DNA of 28,229 nucleotides, taken from assembly GCA_033557675.1 (NCBI GenBank), contig JAWQRM010000154.1:1-28229 (forward strand), in the 5' to 3' direction. The notes beneath the pieces were generated by a model. It worked only from the letters and a program-made list of their open reading frames with translations, was not told the DNA's origin and did no database searches. The stretch is from Coptodactyla brooksi. Its lineage: Eukaryota; Arthropoda; Insecta; Coleoptera; Scarabaeidae. Shown piece after piece: positions 18,549 to 28,228 of this stretch; position 1 is the first letter of the stretch, and every line of letters begins with the position of its first letter. The position numbers and the translations under genes were made by a program.

Positions 18549-19065
18549 GGACTTTCAGAAATGTCCAAGTCCCAAGCGATCAAACGCAGATTCCTGTTCT
18601 AGGAACTGATTTATCGTAGTTTGGTAGTATTGTATAATTTTTGTGTGTGTCACTAAAAAGGCACCAGGTATTGACATTTGAAACATAGGCGTTCGTGAAC
18701 TGAGCATTTTTTCGTTATTCAAACGTTTCAAAGTATTTGCTGTAATTTATTATTAATTAGAACCGTATCATGTGTTTAGTCGATATCGAATAAAATAGTA
18801 CTTTTCAGAACTGCAAAATCAAGTAGTTGCGTCGAAGTAAATTAATAATATATTTTAAAGTTAGGTTACCCCGCTGATCTTCTCAATTATGACAATTAGG
18901 ATGTTGTATTTTAATCATTATCATATTGCAAGTTTGGTTGCCTAATCAGTTGCGATCACGTGAAACTCGGACATTTCTGAAAAACCTGTATAAATTCATA
19001 TACTTGAGGCACTCAAGCAAGCGATGCACGTCATGAACAGTTTGTGACGTCATGTTCCGGCCTTT
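18549..19065 (+). repeat. Inverted-repeat family E, copy 1 (uninterrupted)
   Basis: Matches 21670-20760 read in reverse over its whole length, with blocks actttcagaaatgtcc, cagattcctgttct, ggcgttcgtgaactgag, cgttattcaaacgtttcaaa, gcaagtttggttgcctaatc and ggcactcaagcaagcgat. Internally, ttcagaaatgtcc near the left and cggacatttctga near 18965 are inverted copies of each other, so the original unit may be a MITE of about 440 bp plus flank. This copy has the empty site that is filled in copy 2. Confidence 0.75.
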
Positions 19066-19771
19066 AACTAAATGTACCAGGGTCAACATAAAAGTATACG
19101 TATAAATTACGACTTGAATAACTGGTTGCCTACATTCGTTAACAAGGTACTTCTAGTGCTGCATGATCTATAAAAATATAAAATTAAAGATACCGAAAGA
19201 GTAAAATTAAATAGGGTCATGGCCGGCTGAAAAATTATAATAACTCCCCATTAATATCTTCATTTGAATACGTTTACTCACAATTTTTGTTTTTGGCTCC
19301 ATTTCTAAAGTGTGACTGCAGCAAAAAAAACTGCAGCAACTTTCTTTAGAAGAAAAAACCTTAAATCTGTCTAAAGAGAAAACTAGCACTTATCTGATCA
19401 AAAAATAGGTAAATATCAAAGGAAGAATCTTTGCTTACCATACTCTTACCTTTAAATACATTATGCTGTTCTGCGATAAAGAAATAAAAACAACTTTAAA
19501 AAGACTACTTTTAATACTTTATTTTTTCCTAGATAAATACATTGCATGTATTAGATAAAAATTGGCAGTGACGATGACAGTAAAAGATATCAGTTTATGT
19601 TTTGAGAATAAATATATATCATGTCGTTCTTTCCCTGTCACAAGGATTAGTCTATAACAGAAAATTATAAATACGATGTTTGTTGACTTAGTTAAGACAG
19701 TTATGTTACTAATGAAAAACAATGTCACATGCACAGTTACTTTGGTAGTGATTAACTTACTTCAGAAGTAA
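19066..19771. other. Intergenic, no gene seen
   Basis: AT-rich sequence with a small inverted motif gcacgtcatgaac/gtgacgtcatg (19025-19053) at its left edge. The open frames 19207-19389 and 19519-19734 have no domain. Confidence 0.45.
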
Positions 19772-20023
19772 TTAAATGTCTTCATCATCACAACTGCTGT
19801 CTGACTCGTCTCCTAAATTTATAATTACTGCTGCTGCATCTGCATAATCAATGTGGACGTCCCTTTCCCACCAATCTTCAATTATTTTATCAGTGTGTTT
19901 AATTGTTCTTGACACATATTCCACATATTCAATGCTTTGTTCACACCATACCCAACTCTTCCAATATACTTGGAAGTATATTATAATATATAGTATAAGT
20001 TTATTGGGTGCTAAGCCCCAAAT
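19772..20023 (-). other. Unassigned open frame with acidic C-terminus
   Basis: About 83 codons ending at 19772, with WVWCEQSIEYVEYVSRTIKH, then DWWERDVHIDYADAAAVIIN and an acidic end GDESDSSCDDEDI. No ATG opens it. The tail resembles acidic ends of pogo/jerky-type transposases, which would make it a transposase remnant, but I cannot name the family. A plausible acceptor (ttccaag before tatattgg) inside it leaves the alternative of a terminal exon. An overlapping frame (VGYGVNKALNMWNMCQ) is also open for a short stretch. Confidence 0.3.
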
Positions 20024-20048
20024 TTACTCGGCGGGGTTAAAAATGCAG

Positions 20049-20192
20049 TTAATTGCCGCTGGGCAAGTCAAAAGTTCTCTTGACTGGCTTGTTAGCTGCT
20101 TCGGCATTTTCTACAATAATGTTGCGGTTTGTGGCTTGTCCAATGTAGCACATAACTATAACTAACCTCAAATAAACGATATCTCCTGCAGT
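20049..20192 (-). other. Unassigned open frame, upstream neighbour of 19772-20023
   Basis: About 47 codons reading GDIVYLRLVIVMCYIGQATN, then IIVENAEAANKPVKRTFDLP and SGN before TAA, minus strand. Codon composition is less AT-rich than the surroundings. It might be part of the same transposon relic as 19772-20023 or unrelated; no family is recognised. Confidence 0.22.
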
Positions 20193-20260
20193 TCATAAAT
20201 ATGGCAATCCGTAACAAAATAGAACGTGTTTGCTTGTTCTGAAAAGAACGGTTGTATACA

Positions 20261-20494
20261 GGCTGCTTCAGAATAACCTTATGTTATTTTAATGTCGTAT
20301 TCGTGACTCAATTCGAAGACGATCTTTTATTTGCGAAAAGTTCGTCCGAAGCTTACTTGTCGAGTTATAAAAGGATAAAGTTGGTAACTTACGGGACGGG
20401 TGCAAGTGACAGCGCGCACGAAGGAAAAACCGTCTTAGAATAGAGTCAGGAATATGACATTAAAATAACATAAGGTTGTTCTGATTCATGCTGC
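20261..20494. mobile_element. MITE with ~50-bp inverted ends
   Basis: The left end ggctgcttcagaataacctt (20261 onward) continues atgttattttaatgtc, and its complement occupies 20443-20494 (gacattaaaataacataagg then ttgttctgattcatgctgc). The pair matches over about 50 bases with a few changes. The 130-bp centre is GC-richer than the flanks. The open frame 20252-20443 crosses this repeat and is not a gene. Confidence 0.7.
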
Positions 20495-20759
20495 ATAACA
20501 AAATAAAATTCGATGAAAATAAAGATACGTAGCATAACTTTACGAGTTACCCCCCTAGATGCGAACGTTTTACTACCAACCTTGCAAGCTTGAATTTATT
20601 TTCTAAAAATATGCTTATATCATTTTCATAGACTAATTAACAAAAAATGTACATGGTACTTTTACAATATAACCTTGTACGTCATATTTTCATACTAATT
20701 GTCAGATTGGATGCACAGTGTGGAAGTTTCCCATAATTATTTAGTGTTGGTGACAAATT
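20495..20759. other. Intergenic, no gene seen
   Basis: Short AT-rich stretch between the MITE and copy 2 of family E; nothing is recognised. Confidence 0.4.
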
Positions 20760-21670
20760 CAAAGTGCCATACGTCATTACTGACGTGAATCGCCTGGTTT
20801 AGTGCCTCGAGTATATATTATTACCTTACATTGAAAATTTAGTTTTAATTGGTTCAGTAGTGTAAGGGCTGTAAGAGGACCTCAACTGATTAAGGAACCA
20901 AATTTGCAGTAGAATTTTGTAATACTTTATTTAGTTACATAAAACTGCCATAATTTGGAAAGTCAGCAGCGTAACAAAATTAATTTACTGTTAAATAACA
21001 GGAAAACAAATACTCATTATTATCAAAGAATATTAATATTGAATCCTATACTATTAAAGAGGGAATTGGATATTTTTTAATCATGAAAGCTCTCTGCATT
21101 ATAGGAAACACTTTGAAACATTCGAATAACGAAACTAGCAGATGTGACATCGCACATGACTTTCTCTTACGCCGACGCTGGTTTAATTATGCTTATAACT
21201 CGAGAACTGTTGATTTTAGGTATATACTATCCTTATAGTTTTTACTCGCAATTTTATTTAGATTACAAAAATATATTTTGTTACAAAAAGTTGTAAAAAA
21301 GTCAAAAAATCCTTATTGTGACCAGATTACACCTATAATAATTAGCTTGTATGTAAAGTATTGTTTTAATCAATCTAGCGCGGCAGTCTAAAAAGGACGC
21401 ATAGACGGACAGACGGACACCAAAAATAGCATAGATAGACTACAAATAACCTAAATCGTCAAGATCTATCGAAATCTCGACATTGATTTTTTTGCGAATG
21501 CAATATTTTCTCTTAAGGAAAAGTAAAAATACTCAGTTCACGAACGCCTGTATTTGAAATGTCAAGATCTGATTACTTTTTAGTGGCACATGCGCAAACT
21601 ACAATAAATCAGTTCCCAGAACAGGAATCTGTATTTGATCACGTTGGACTTGGGCATTTCTGAAACCCCA
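20760..21670 (-). repeat. Inverted-repeat family E, copy 2, interrupted by a Helentron-like element
   Basis: Read on the minus strand it follows copy 1 (18549-19065) from ggtttcagaaatgcccaagt through ggcgttcgtgaactgagta. It is then interrupted at 21523-21135, resumes with ttcgttattcgaatgtttca, and continues to ggcactaaaccaggcgat. Minus the insertion, its length (about 520 bp) agrees with copy 1. Confidence 0.75.
21135..21523 (-). mobile_element. Helentron/DINE-1-like element, copy D (short form)
   Basis: On the minus strand it begins cttttccttaagagaaaat, has (GTCY)4 (plus-strand 21403-21418), passes through the shared blocks, and ends gtaagagaaagtc, hairpin atgtg-cgatgt-cacat, ctg, CTAG, followed by T. 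Its termini can be placed because the host repeat is empty in copy 1. The mini-repeats of copies A and C are absent, so 389 bp may be close to the basic unit. Confidence 0.7.
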
Positions 21671-22470
21671 ATATACATAGGAGGTATACATGAATACCTC
21701 GCATAGTCCGAGTAAATAGTTTGTACAAAAAAAATCTCCGTCACTCAATAAATAAAGGGCAATTGATAACATGAAAGTATTAGAAACGCACAATTAAAAA
21801 AAATACATACATGTTTTTCGTAATTCATTTTTTATTCCCTAAAAATTACGGTATCAATATCTGCACATTTTTTTTCCTTTGAAAGGGAGAAACGATTATG
21901 CAAACCGGACTGTAATGAATCCGGATTGATCGAAGCTGGACTATTCAAGGTATTCCTGTACCTTGATTTTTGTCGATTCATCGGAATTCAGAGCAATTAA
22001 CTTGCTCAGATCCGTACAGGGCAGACAAACCTCCGATTGTTTGGCTCATCGGAATTCACATATATGACACTGACAATGAGTGAATCAACAATTTGATGTT
22101 ACTTGCTCCTGCTGACCTACTTAAAGTGTTTGAAAGGTTTGATTTGTATCTTGGTCAAGAAGTAAACCAATTTTACTTTTCACGTATCAGTGTCAACTAA
22201 AGAAAGTTATAGACGCTAAATTGCAAATACCGTTTTTGCTTTATGAATGAACGTATAGTATTGAAACAGGACACTGAGGCTCATTCACGTTCTTTTTTGT
22301 AGTAGCTTTGTCGTGTGTCTTAACATGTAATCAAAGGTTACATTAACAAATAAATTAAGTAATAAAGAATGAATATGAAATTACTTTTTTTAGATTTTTA
22401 TTTTTAGCGATAGGGCAAAAAGTGTTTAACAAAACAGACTGAAATTTAATTCAGCTTTAAAAAGCATATA
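21671..22470. other. Intergenic, no gene seen
   Basis: Contains two copies of tcatcggaattca (21978-21990 and 22046-22058), 68 bases apart. The open frame 21599-21793 overlaps repeat family E and is not a gene. Confidence 0.45.
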
Positions 22471-22921
22471 CAGTCGAGTCGCGATAACTCGAAGCCTCAT
22501 AAGCCGAATATTCGTCTATCTCGAAGTTTTCATTAAGTCCCAAAACAATTTAATGTTTTTCGATGCAAAGTTATCTCCATATCTCGAAGTGACACCTTTT
22601 AAGTCGAAGTTATTGATCGCATTCCTTATCATTCAGATGGGTTTGTGGTGTTGGTTTACGCCCGCTTTGAATAATGTTAAAACGGAAGTTAAATACGCTT
22701 AGTTTGACCTAAAAAGCTAAACTAATCAATGAAATTGAACGGAATCCGCAATGTAAGAAGAAAGACGTCGTCTTAAAGTACTATATCCATCATACACTAT
22801 TTTTAATAACGAAAGTTTTGTTTGGGAAGAGAGGAGGGGGCGATTTCCAATAACTCGAAGTTCCGATAACTCGAAGGTATTTAGCCGGTCCCTTCGACTT
22901 CGAGTTATCGCGACTCGACTG
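22471..22921. mobile_element. Tigger/pogo-like MITE
   Basis: Perfectly paired ends cagtcgagtcgcgataactc (22471 onward) and its complement (to 22921), each flanked by TA, fit the Tigger/pogo branch of Tc1/mariner. Several tctcgaag-type sub-repeats lie inside. At 451 bp with no coding capacity it is a MITE. Confidence 0.85.
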
Positions 22922-23843
22922 TATTTTTTTGTTACCTAGGGCGAAATTTCGAGAAACACATTTTTAAATTCAAAATGGAGGTTACGCCCGCTAGCGACCA
23001 TCTTAGCAACTTGAAAATAATTCCCTAGATTTTCTTTTGGCCACATTAATTGTAAACTTTTTTACCGCAAATATCTACAATGAGTAGTTTCCGAGATACA
23101 GTCCCTTGCCCGCTTATTTGGCCAATCTGTACAGACGTACATGATGTGCATATGCATGTATGTAGAGATAATTTTTGTTAATTTTTTATAACATATAGAT
23201 ATTAAGGCACTTACATTTTTGCTGAAATAAATACATTTTGCATACATATAAATGTTCGTTTACAAAAAAAAACGCGCATTATTCAATAACTGGAAGCCTC
23301 GATATCTCGAATTTTTTTGCGGTACATCGGTGTTCGAATTATCGAGGTTCGACTGTATTTTGAGAAAACTGAATATGTAAACCACTATATGGAGGTGATA
23401 CAATAGAGGGCGATGCAATAATCCATATTGATTATCATGGAAATGATTATTGTCGATTACAAATATTTAAGCTTTTGAATTTTCTTAAATCATGAATATT
23501 CACTATTATTTATCGTTTCCTGTGTTGTATTTTAAATTCAAATTTGGAAATACATATAATAATTTAATTTTTGTTTGATGAATACTGTTAAGCAACGTCA
23601 TTGTGCCAACTAATTAAACTGTAGCTTATAAATAATGGTTAATCAGTTTTATTGTATGTTGTCGTATATCAATTAATTGATAACCGTTATTTTCAGATCT
23701 TAACTTATTTAAGTGAAATCTAATTTTTCACTTTGATAATATTCTATAACAAATGCGACAGTTTGTAACTGAAGTTAATAAGCAATCATGTTTCAAAAAA
23801 AAATGTTTTATATATCTCTGATGCCTGGTTATTGTGTGGCGTT
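22922..23843. other. Intergenic upstream of syntenin, with a second Tigger-like end
   Basis: A second, diverged Tigger-like right end (ttatcgaggttcgactg, to 23355, followed by TA) preceded by tggaagcctcgatatctcga marks a truncated relative of the 22471-22921 element. No other gene or repeat is recognised. The open frame 23062-23247 has no domain. Confidence 0.5.
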
Positions 23844-23855
23844 CGCGCACGCGCG
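23844..23855. promoter_or_regulatory. NRF1/erect-wing-like palindrome upstream of syntenin
   Basis: cgcgcacgcgcg matches the NRF1 consensus YGCGCAYGCGCR at every position, 180 bases upstream of the syntenin ATG and in a locally GC-rich patch. Binding by the insect factor erect wing is inferred from the motif alone. Confidence 0.5.
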
Positions 23856-24034
23856 TGGGAGTTTATTGATAAAAGCGTACAAAGTAGCAAATATAATTCA
23901 CAACAAAACCTCGTTCTGAGTCACACTTCTTTCGTCGTTACGTACATCCGGAATTGAAGTTGTGTTTTCCCAAGAGGTGTTGTCCGTTGCTAATAGCTGT
24001 ATTTCGTTAGTGTCGTTGTTGTTATAGTCAAGAA

Positions 24035-24301
24035 ATGTCGCTGTATCCGAGCTTAGAAGACATGAAAGTGGACCAGCTTGTGAAGGCCCAAGAAAAGGTC
24101 CTTACGCAAGGTTACGCCACCCAGTATCAATCGAATCAGGCATATCCTGCGGTTGATAATCCGACTCAGTATCCATCTGCACCTGACAGTCAATTGTCGA
24201 CGATGTACCCCGCTTTGGGGGATTTCATGGGCTTGGAACTATCGGAAACTGTCATCGCAGCGAACATGCCTGAGTATTCGAAAGTGGCCATTATTCAACA
24301 G
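24035..24301 (+). CDS. Syntenin exon 1
   Basis: 89 codons from the first in-frame ATG (context agaaATGt) to CAACAG, donor gtaata (24302 onward), phase 0. The low-complexity middle (Gln/Tyr/Pro/Ser-rich) is typical of insect syntenin N-termini. Confidence 0.93.
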
Positions 24302-24467
24302 GTAATATATATTAGCGTTAAAACTAAATGAACTCACGATCGGAACAAACTATTTTATTGTACAGGCGCAGGCAATTCCACTAGGGTACAATTCCCAAAT
24401 GATTGCTCCACTATCCGGACAATCGCTTGGACTGCAAAAGGCACAAGTAACCAATGGAATTCGAGAG
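24035..24467 (+). CDS. Syntenin (syndecan-binding protein), N-terminal exons
   Basis: Two exons, 24035-24301 and 24366-24467, give the first 123 residues, all upstream of the PDZ domains. The start MSLYPSLEDMKVDQLVKAQ is nearly the vertebrate syntenin start. Syntenin is a cytoplasmic adaptor that binds syndecan tails and PIP2 through two PDZ domains and ALIX through LYPxL motifs, and acts in exosome formation and adhesion. LYPSL (residues 3-7) and MYPAL (about 57-61) are the LYPxL-type motifs seen. The end APLSGQSLGLQKAQVTNGIR and E is the conserved lead-in to PDZ1. The PDZ1 and PDZ2 exons must lie beyond 28229. Both exons are intact; gene context is the plus strand with a TE-rich second intron. 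Confidence 0.93.
24366..24467 (+). CDS. Syntenin exon 2
   Basis: The acceptor is attgtacag (to 24365) and the donor is gtaaga (24468 onward); 34 codons, phase 0 at both ends. It encodes AQAIPLGYNSQMIAPLSGQS and the conserved QKAQVTNGIRE lead-in to PDZ1. Intron 1 is 64 bp. Confidence 0.93.
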
Positions 24468-24574
24468 GTAAGATACCCACTTATTGTCTTCACTAAAATT
24501 CTATTTGGTAACTGAAAATACGTGTGCTCAAAAGTTCCAGATATAAAAATATGTTGGCTTTAGTTTATTTAAAC

Positions 24575-25609
24575 ATTTTTCTTATATTTTAAATGAACTT
24601 TATTAAACCAAATATGTGCTGTCTTGAACTATAATTTTGTGCCATTTTTCCGGAAAAACCATTATGCCATTAAGTGAAAAAATTTTCACAGGCCTCTTTT
24701 GAAGCCAGCTTTACACCATTAAGAGAGTTCTCCAGAAAGCGAAACAAATGGTAGTCAGACAGGGCAAAGTCCGAGCTATATAGGGGTGTACCAAAACTTC
24801 CCAGCTAAACTCTGTCAATTTTTGCCAAGTCATTAAAGACGTGCGTGGTCTGTAATTGTCCTGATGAAAGACAACATCTTTCCTATTGATTAATTCTAGC
24901 TGCTTTACTTTAATCACATGCTTTAATCGCATTAGTTGTTGATAGTAGAGAATGGAATCAAGCCTGGCCAGGTTGGAACAGCTCATGATGCATAATTCCC
25001 TTCCAATCCCACGAAATATAAAGCATTACTTTACATGGCATCAATCCAGGCTTTGCCACCATTTCTGCAGCTTCATCCTTCTTTACTTTTCATCACCCAT
25101 TATGAATCTCTTCAAAAATGGCTCGATTTAGTTTCGTTTTGATTTAGCAGCGATTCGCAGATGGAAATTCGATCCATTAAATTTTTCATAGTTAATTGAT
25201 GTGGTACAAAAATGTTGAACTGCTTTTGGTATTCCACCTTATGCAAATGGTAGAAAACTGTTTTGTGGTCAACGCTTAGTTCTAAGGCAAAATCATAAGG
25301 TGCCTAAGGTGAAATCTTACGACCAGAGCACGGCGCGTCTTTAACATTCAAAATTCCAGAACGTAAAATCAACAGCATACAAATGACCAAACCATTTTGA
25401 TAAAGTACTTTCACCGTAAATACCACAAATTTTTTTCATCAGCAAAGTAATAGCACAATGGTCGAAATATTGTAAAACAAAGTGAATTTTTTTAGAACCT
25501 TGACTCATTTTTAAAATGCAATAACTTTTGATTAAATAAACAAATGCCACAATGTTTTTCTTTAAATAAATGATGTACGAACTGCCGCCTTTCAACACGT
25601 ACTATAGTA
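24575..25609 (-). mobile_element. Near full-length decayed mariner, family M2, copy 1
   Basis: The 5' end (minus strand) is marked by tactatagtacgtgttga near 25609. The reading starts MSQGSKKIHFVLQYFDHCAI, with KKICGIYGEST next (HTH region), then a central block HLHKVEYQKQFNIFVPHQLT and MKNLMDRISICESLLNQNE, and a C-terminal block NRKDVVFHQDNYRP. Frameshifts and stops interrupt it, and the GDEKW block around the first catalytic Asp is shifted out of frame. Length (about 1.03 kb) and order of blocks fit mariner. The left terminal repeat is eroded, so 24575 is only where similarity to copy 2 (27329) begins. Confidence 0.82.
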
Positions 25610-25984
25610 TAGCTTAATTGAATTAGTGTTACCAAAGTTAGCGGTCGTACAGGATCGAATAGCAGTCGAGATACACAAAGACGGGGTTAAAAACTAATTA
25701 TATGATTGATTTCTAGTACATTCTAAAAACATCGAGTAGAACATTGAATGGCGAATTTTCTAGAAAGAAAATGCCTTCGAGTAAGCCAAAAAACATACAT
25801 TTTGACTGACAATGAGAAACGAACATTATTTGTTTATTTTTCTCACTCAATCGAGCAATCTGGAAATTGCAATTCCAGCTAAAATACACTAGTTAATATT
25901 TTAGTTTCAAACAATAAATTTTGTACAGTTCAAAGATTTTTTACCTAAATTATTCATTTAATTTTTATTTATTTTATTACGTTG

Positions 25985-26639
25985 TTGAGAGTATAAAAAT
26001 TTTATGTGATTACATGTTTGCCATTTTGGTCCAACACCTTTTGCCATCTTTCTGGCAGTAGCATAATTCCACGCTCATAAAGCTTCTGATCCTTGGTGGC
26101 AAAAAACTCATCCAAGTTATTTTTGAAGGCTTCATATGAAGTAAAGGTTTTGCCGTCCAAAAAAATTTGCGGAGACTGAAATAAGCAATAATTGGAAGGT
26201 GCCAAATCTGGAGAATATGATAGGTCTTTTGTACATCCCATCTAAGCTGTAAAAGCTTTTGGCGAGTTACCAAACTGGTATTCTGTTTCGTATTATCTTG
26301 TTACATCATGTTACACTATACCTTTTCTATTGACCAATTCTGGCCTTTTCTGTTTGAGTGAATCATGCAATTTGCCCGGTTGATGACAGTATACTTTACA
26401 ATTGATCGTGGTATTCAAAATCACTGAAAAATTTTGGAAAGAGCTCCCAAACATTTTGCAAACTTGCAAAAAAAATTGCAAACCTTTGCAAAAAATTTAA
26501 GGCATAAAAAGGAAACAATTGCAAACAACCGAACAAAATATTTTCACACATAAACTTTGCATTGTGAGTTGTCGGAATATATAATGCATATACAGTTAAG
26601 AATGAAGATAAAATCGAAATTATTTTCCGAACAACCCAA
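25985..26639 (-). mobile_element. Mariner, family M1, copy 2 (end-truncated, internally deleted)
   Basis: Very similar to 13818-14650 in the same order: C-terminal frame SPDLAPSNYCLFQSPQIFLD (26241-26002 minus), then the junction region and the intact right end cgaaattattttccgaac (26615-26639) followed by TA. The left terminal repeat is missing. The internal deletion lies in the same place as in copy 1, so this is the same non-autonomous subfamily. Confidence 0.85.
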
Positions 26640-26728
26640 TATAAAAGTAAATTATTACTCCCAATAACTCACTATTACTTGAGCACTCAAATAAGCACTC
26701 AACTATTGCTTGATTAATCAACTTTTCG

Positions 26729-27089
26729 AAATTTATAGAATTGATAACAACTTGAATGGTATGGTCTGCAATGACCATACCATTCAAGTTCATATGAGTT
26801 GAAAAATTGTGTTATCAAGCGACATGAAGTATTAATTGAAGTATGTTACGTATGTGAATATATACCTTTTTACAGGAAGTTCAATAATAACAGAAATTAG
26901 CAATAAATTTATAGAACCGATAAATTAGCACAAATTTATCATTTGCAGACCATTTCATTGAAATTCACATTGATTCTATAAATTTATTGCTAATTTCTGT
27001 TTGATACCACGTCTGTAAAAGACATTCACATACCATAATATACATCAATTAATACTTCATGTCACTAGATAATACAAATTTTCAACTCA
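26729..27089. repeat. Nested foldback structure
   Basis: Three levels are visible. The hairpin 26749-26790 is perfect. Outside it, 26795-26915 pairs with 26974-27089, including a perfect 28-bp core (26888-26915 with 26974-27001, core agaaattagcaataaattta). A third pair, gataaatt/aatttatc with loop agcac, lies in the 58-bp centre. The segment aaatttatagaat... at 26729-26770 also recurs inverted around 26946-26990. This fits a foldback-type element built by serial inverted duplication. Confidence 0.8.
26749..26790. repeat. Perfect 18-bp hairpin
   Basis: aacttgaatggtatggtc (26749-26766) and its exact complement (26773-26790) surround a 6-base loop tgcaat. It is part of the larger foldback structure 26729-27089. 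Confidence 0.9.
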
Positions 27090-27182
27090 ACTCCCATAAA
27101 CAGTTTATGATCTAGTCTTGGTTTCTGGTTACATCTTCATGTTATTTACAATTTCATCACATAATTATAAGTTTCTATATTT

Positions 27183-27270
27183 GAAGACGATGCTTCTGAG
27201 GATGAACTGAAAGGATCAAAACCGGTCAAGCAAAATAAAATACATTGAAGCCATTGAATATTATTATTAC
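27183..27270 (+). repeat. Penelope-type tail segment
   Basis: gaagacgatgcttctgagga, then actgaaaggatcaaaaccgg and tc (to 27228), followed by caaaataaaatacattgaag and an A/T-rich ttgaatattattatta end. The motif resembles tails of Penelope-like elements seen in many insects; the family is not confirmed and the boundaries are approximate. Confidence 0.35.
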
Positions 27271-27328
27271 CTCTATACTTTAATCTTAATTATATACATG
27301 GTAACCCAGTGGTACAATATAGAGTGGA

Positions 27329-28228
27329 TATTTTTCTTATATTTTACATGAACTTTATTAAATCAAATATTTGCCTTATTGATTGACAACCTCTTGCCAT
27401 TTTCTGGTAAAACCATCATGCTGTGACTGTAGAACTTCTAGGATTTCTGGGCGAAAAACTGAACCAAGTGAAAAATTTTCGGAAACCTCTTTTGAAGCCA
27501 GCTTTACGACATTAATTCTGGTCGCTTTATTTCAAGTGCAGGCTTTAATCGCATTAATTGTTGACAGTAGAGAGTGGAATCAATCGTTGGCCAAGTTGGA
27601 GCAGCTCATAATATACAATTCCCTTCCAATCCCACCAAACACAAAGCATTACCTTACGCATTACATTATTTCTTAGACCACGATCTTTTTCGCACATTAC
27701 TGTTGTATGTGATCCAGTTTTCATCGTCCATTATCAATCACTTCAGAAATGGCTCGATTTTGTTTCTCTTCAGCAGTGACTCAGAGATGGAAATTCGGTC
27801 CATTAAGTTTTTCACAATTAATTCATGTGGTACAAAAATGTCGAGCTTCTTTTGGTATCCAGCCTTATATAAATAGTTCAAAACTGTTTTTTTTTTGAGA
27901 ACATTGAGTCTTCCTCAATTTTTTGGAGAATCGACTTTTCCAACAATTCATCGATCAGATGAATTGTTGGAAAAGTGACAACATCAAAAATTCCAGAATG
28001 TAAATCAGCAGCATGCAAATGAGCAAATCATTTGCGATTTTGATAAGGTACCTTCGCCATAAACACCACAAATTTTTCTTCAAGTGATATTGTAAAACAT
28101 AGTGAATTTTTTCAGAACTTTGGCTCATTTTTAAAACGCAATAACTTTTGACTAAATAAACAAATGTCACAATATTTTTCTTTATATAAATTATATACGG
28201 ACTGTCGTTTTTCAGACACACTATAGTA
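27329..28228 (-). mobile_element. Mariner, family M2, copy 2 (with catalytic deletion)
   Basis: The terminal repeat tactatagtgtgtctgaaaa is intact near 28228 (minus strand). Reading starts MSQSSEKIHYVLQY, continues to LIMDDENWITYNS (the first catalytic Asp region) and VWWDWKGIVYYELLQLGQRL. After CCAGAATTAAT it jumps straight to GTAAAGCTGGCTTC, removing the FHQDN and SPDLAPSDY motifs. Similarity to copy 1 begins at about 27329; no clear left terminal repeat was found. Confidence 0.82.

Noticed and set aside
20252..20443. Plus-strand 63-aa open frame
   Set aside because: It lies almost entirely within the MITE at 20261-20494, so it is repeat sequence.
21599..21793. Minus-strand 64-aa open frame
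   Set aside because: It overlaps repeat family E and has no domain.
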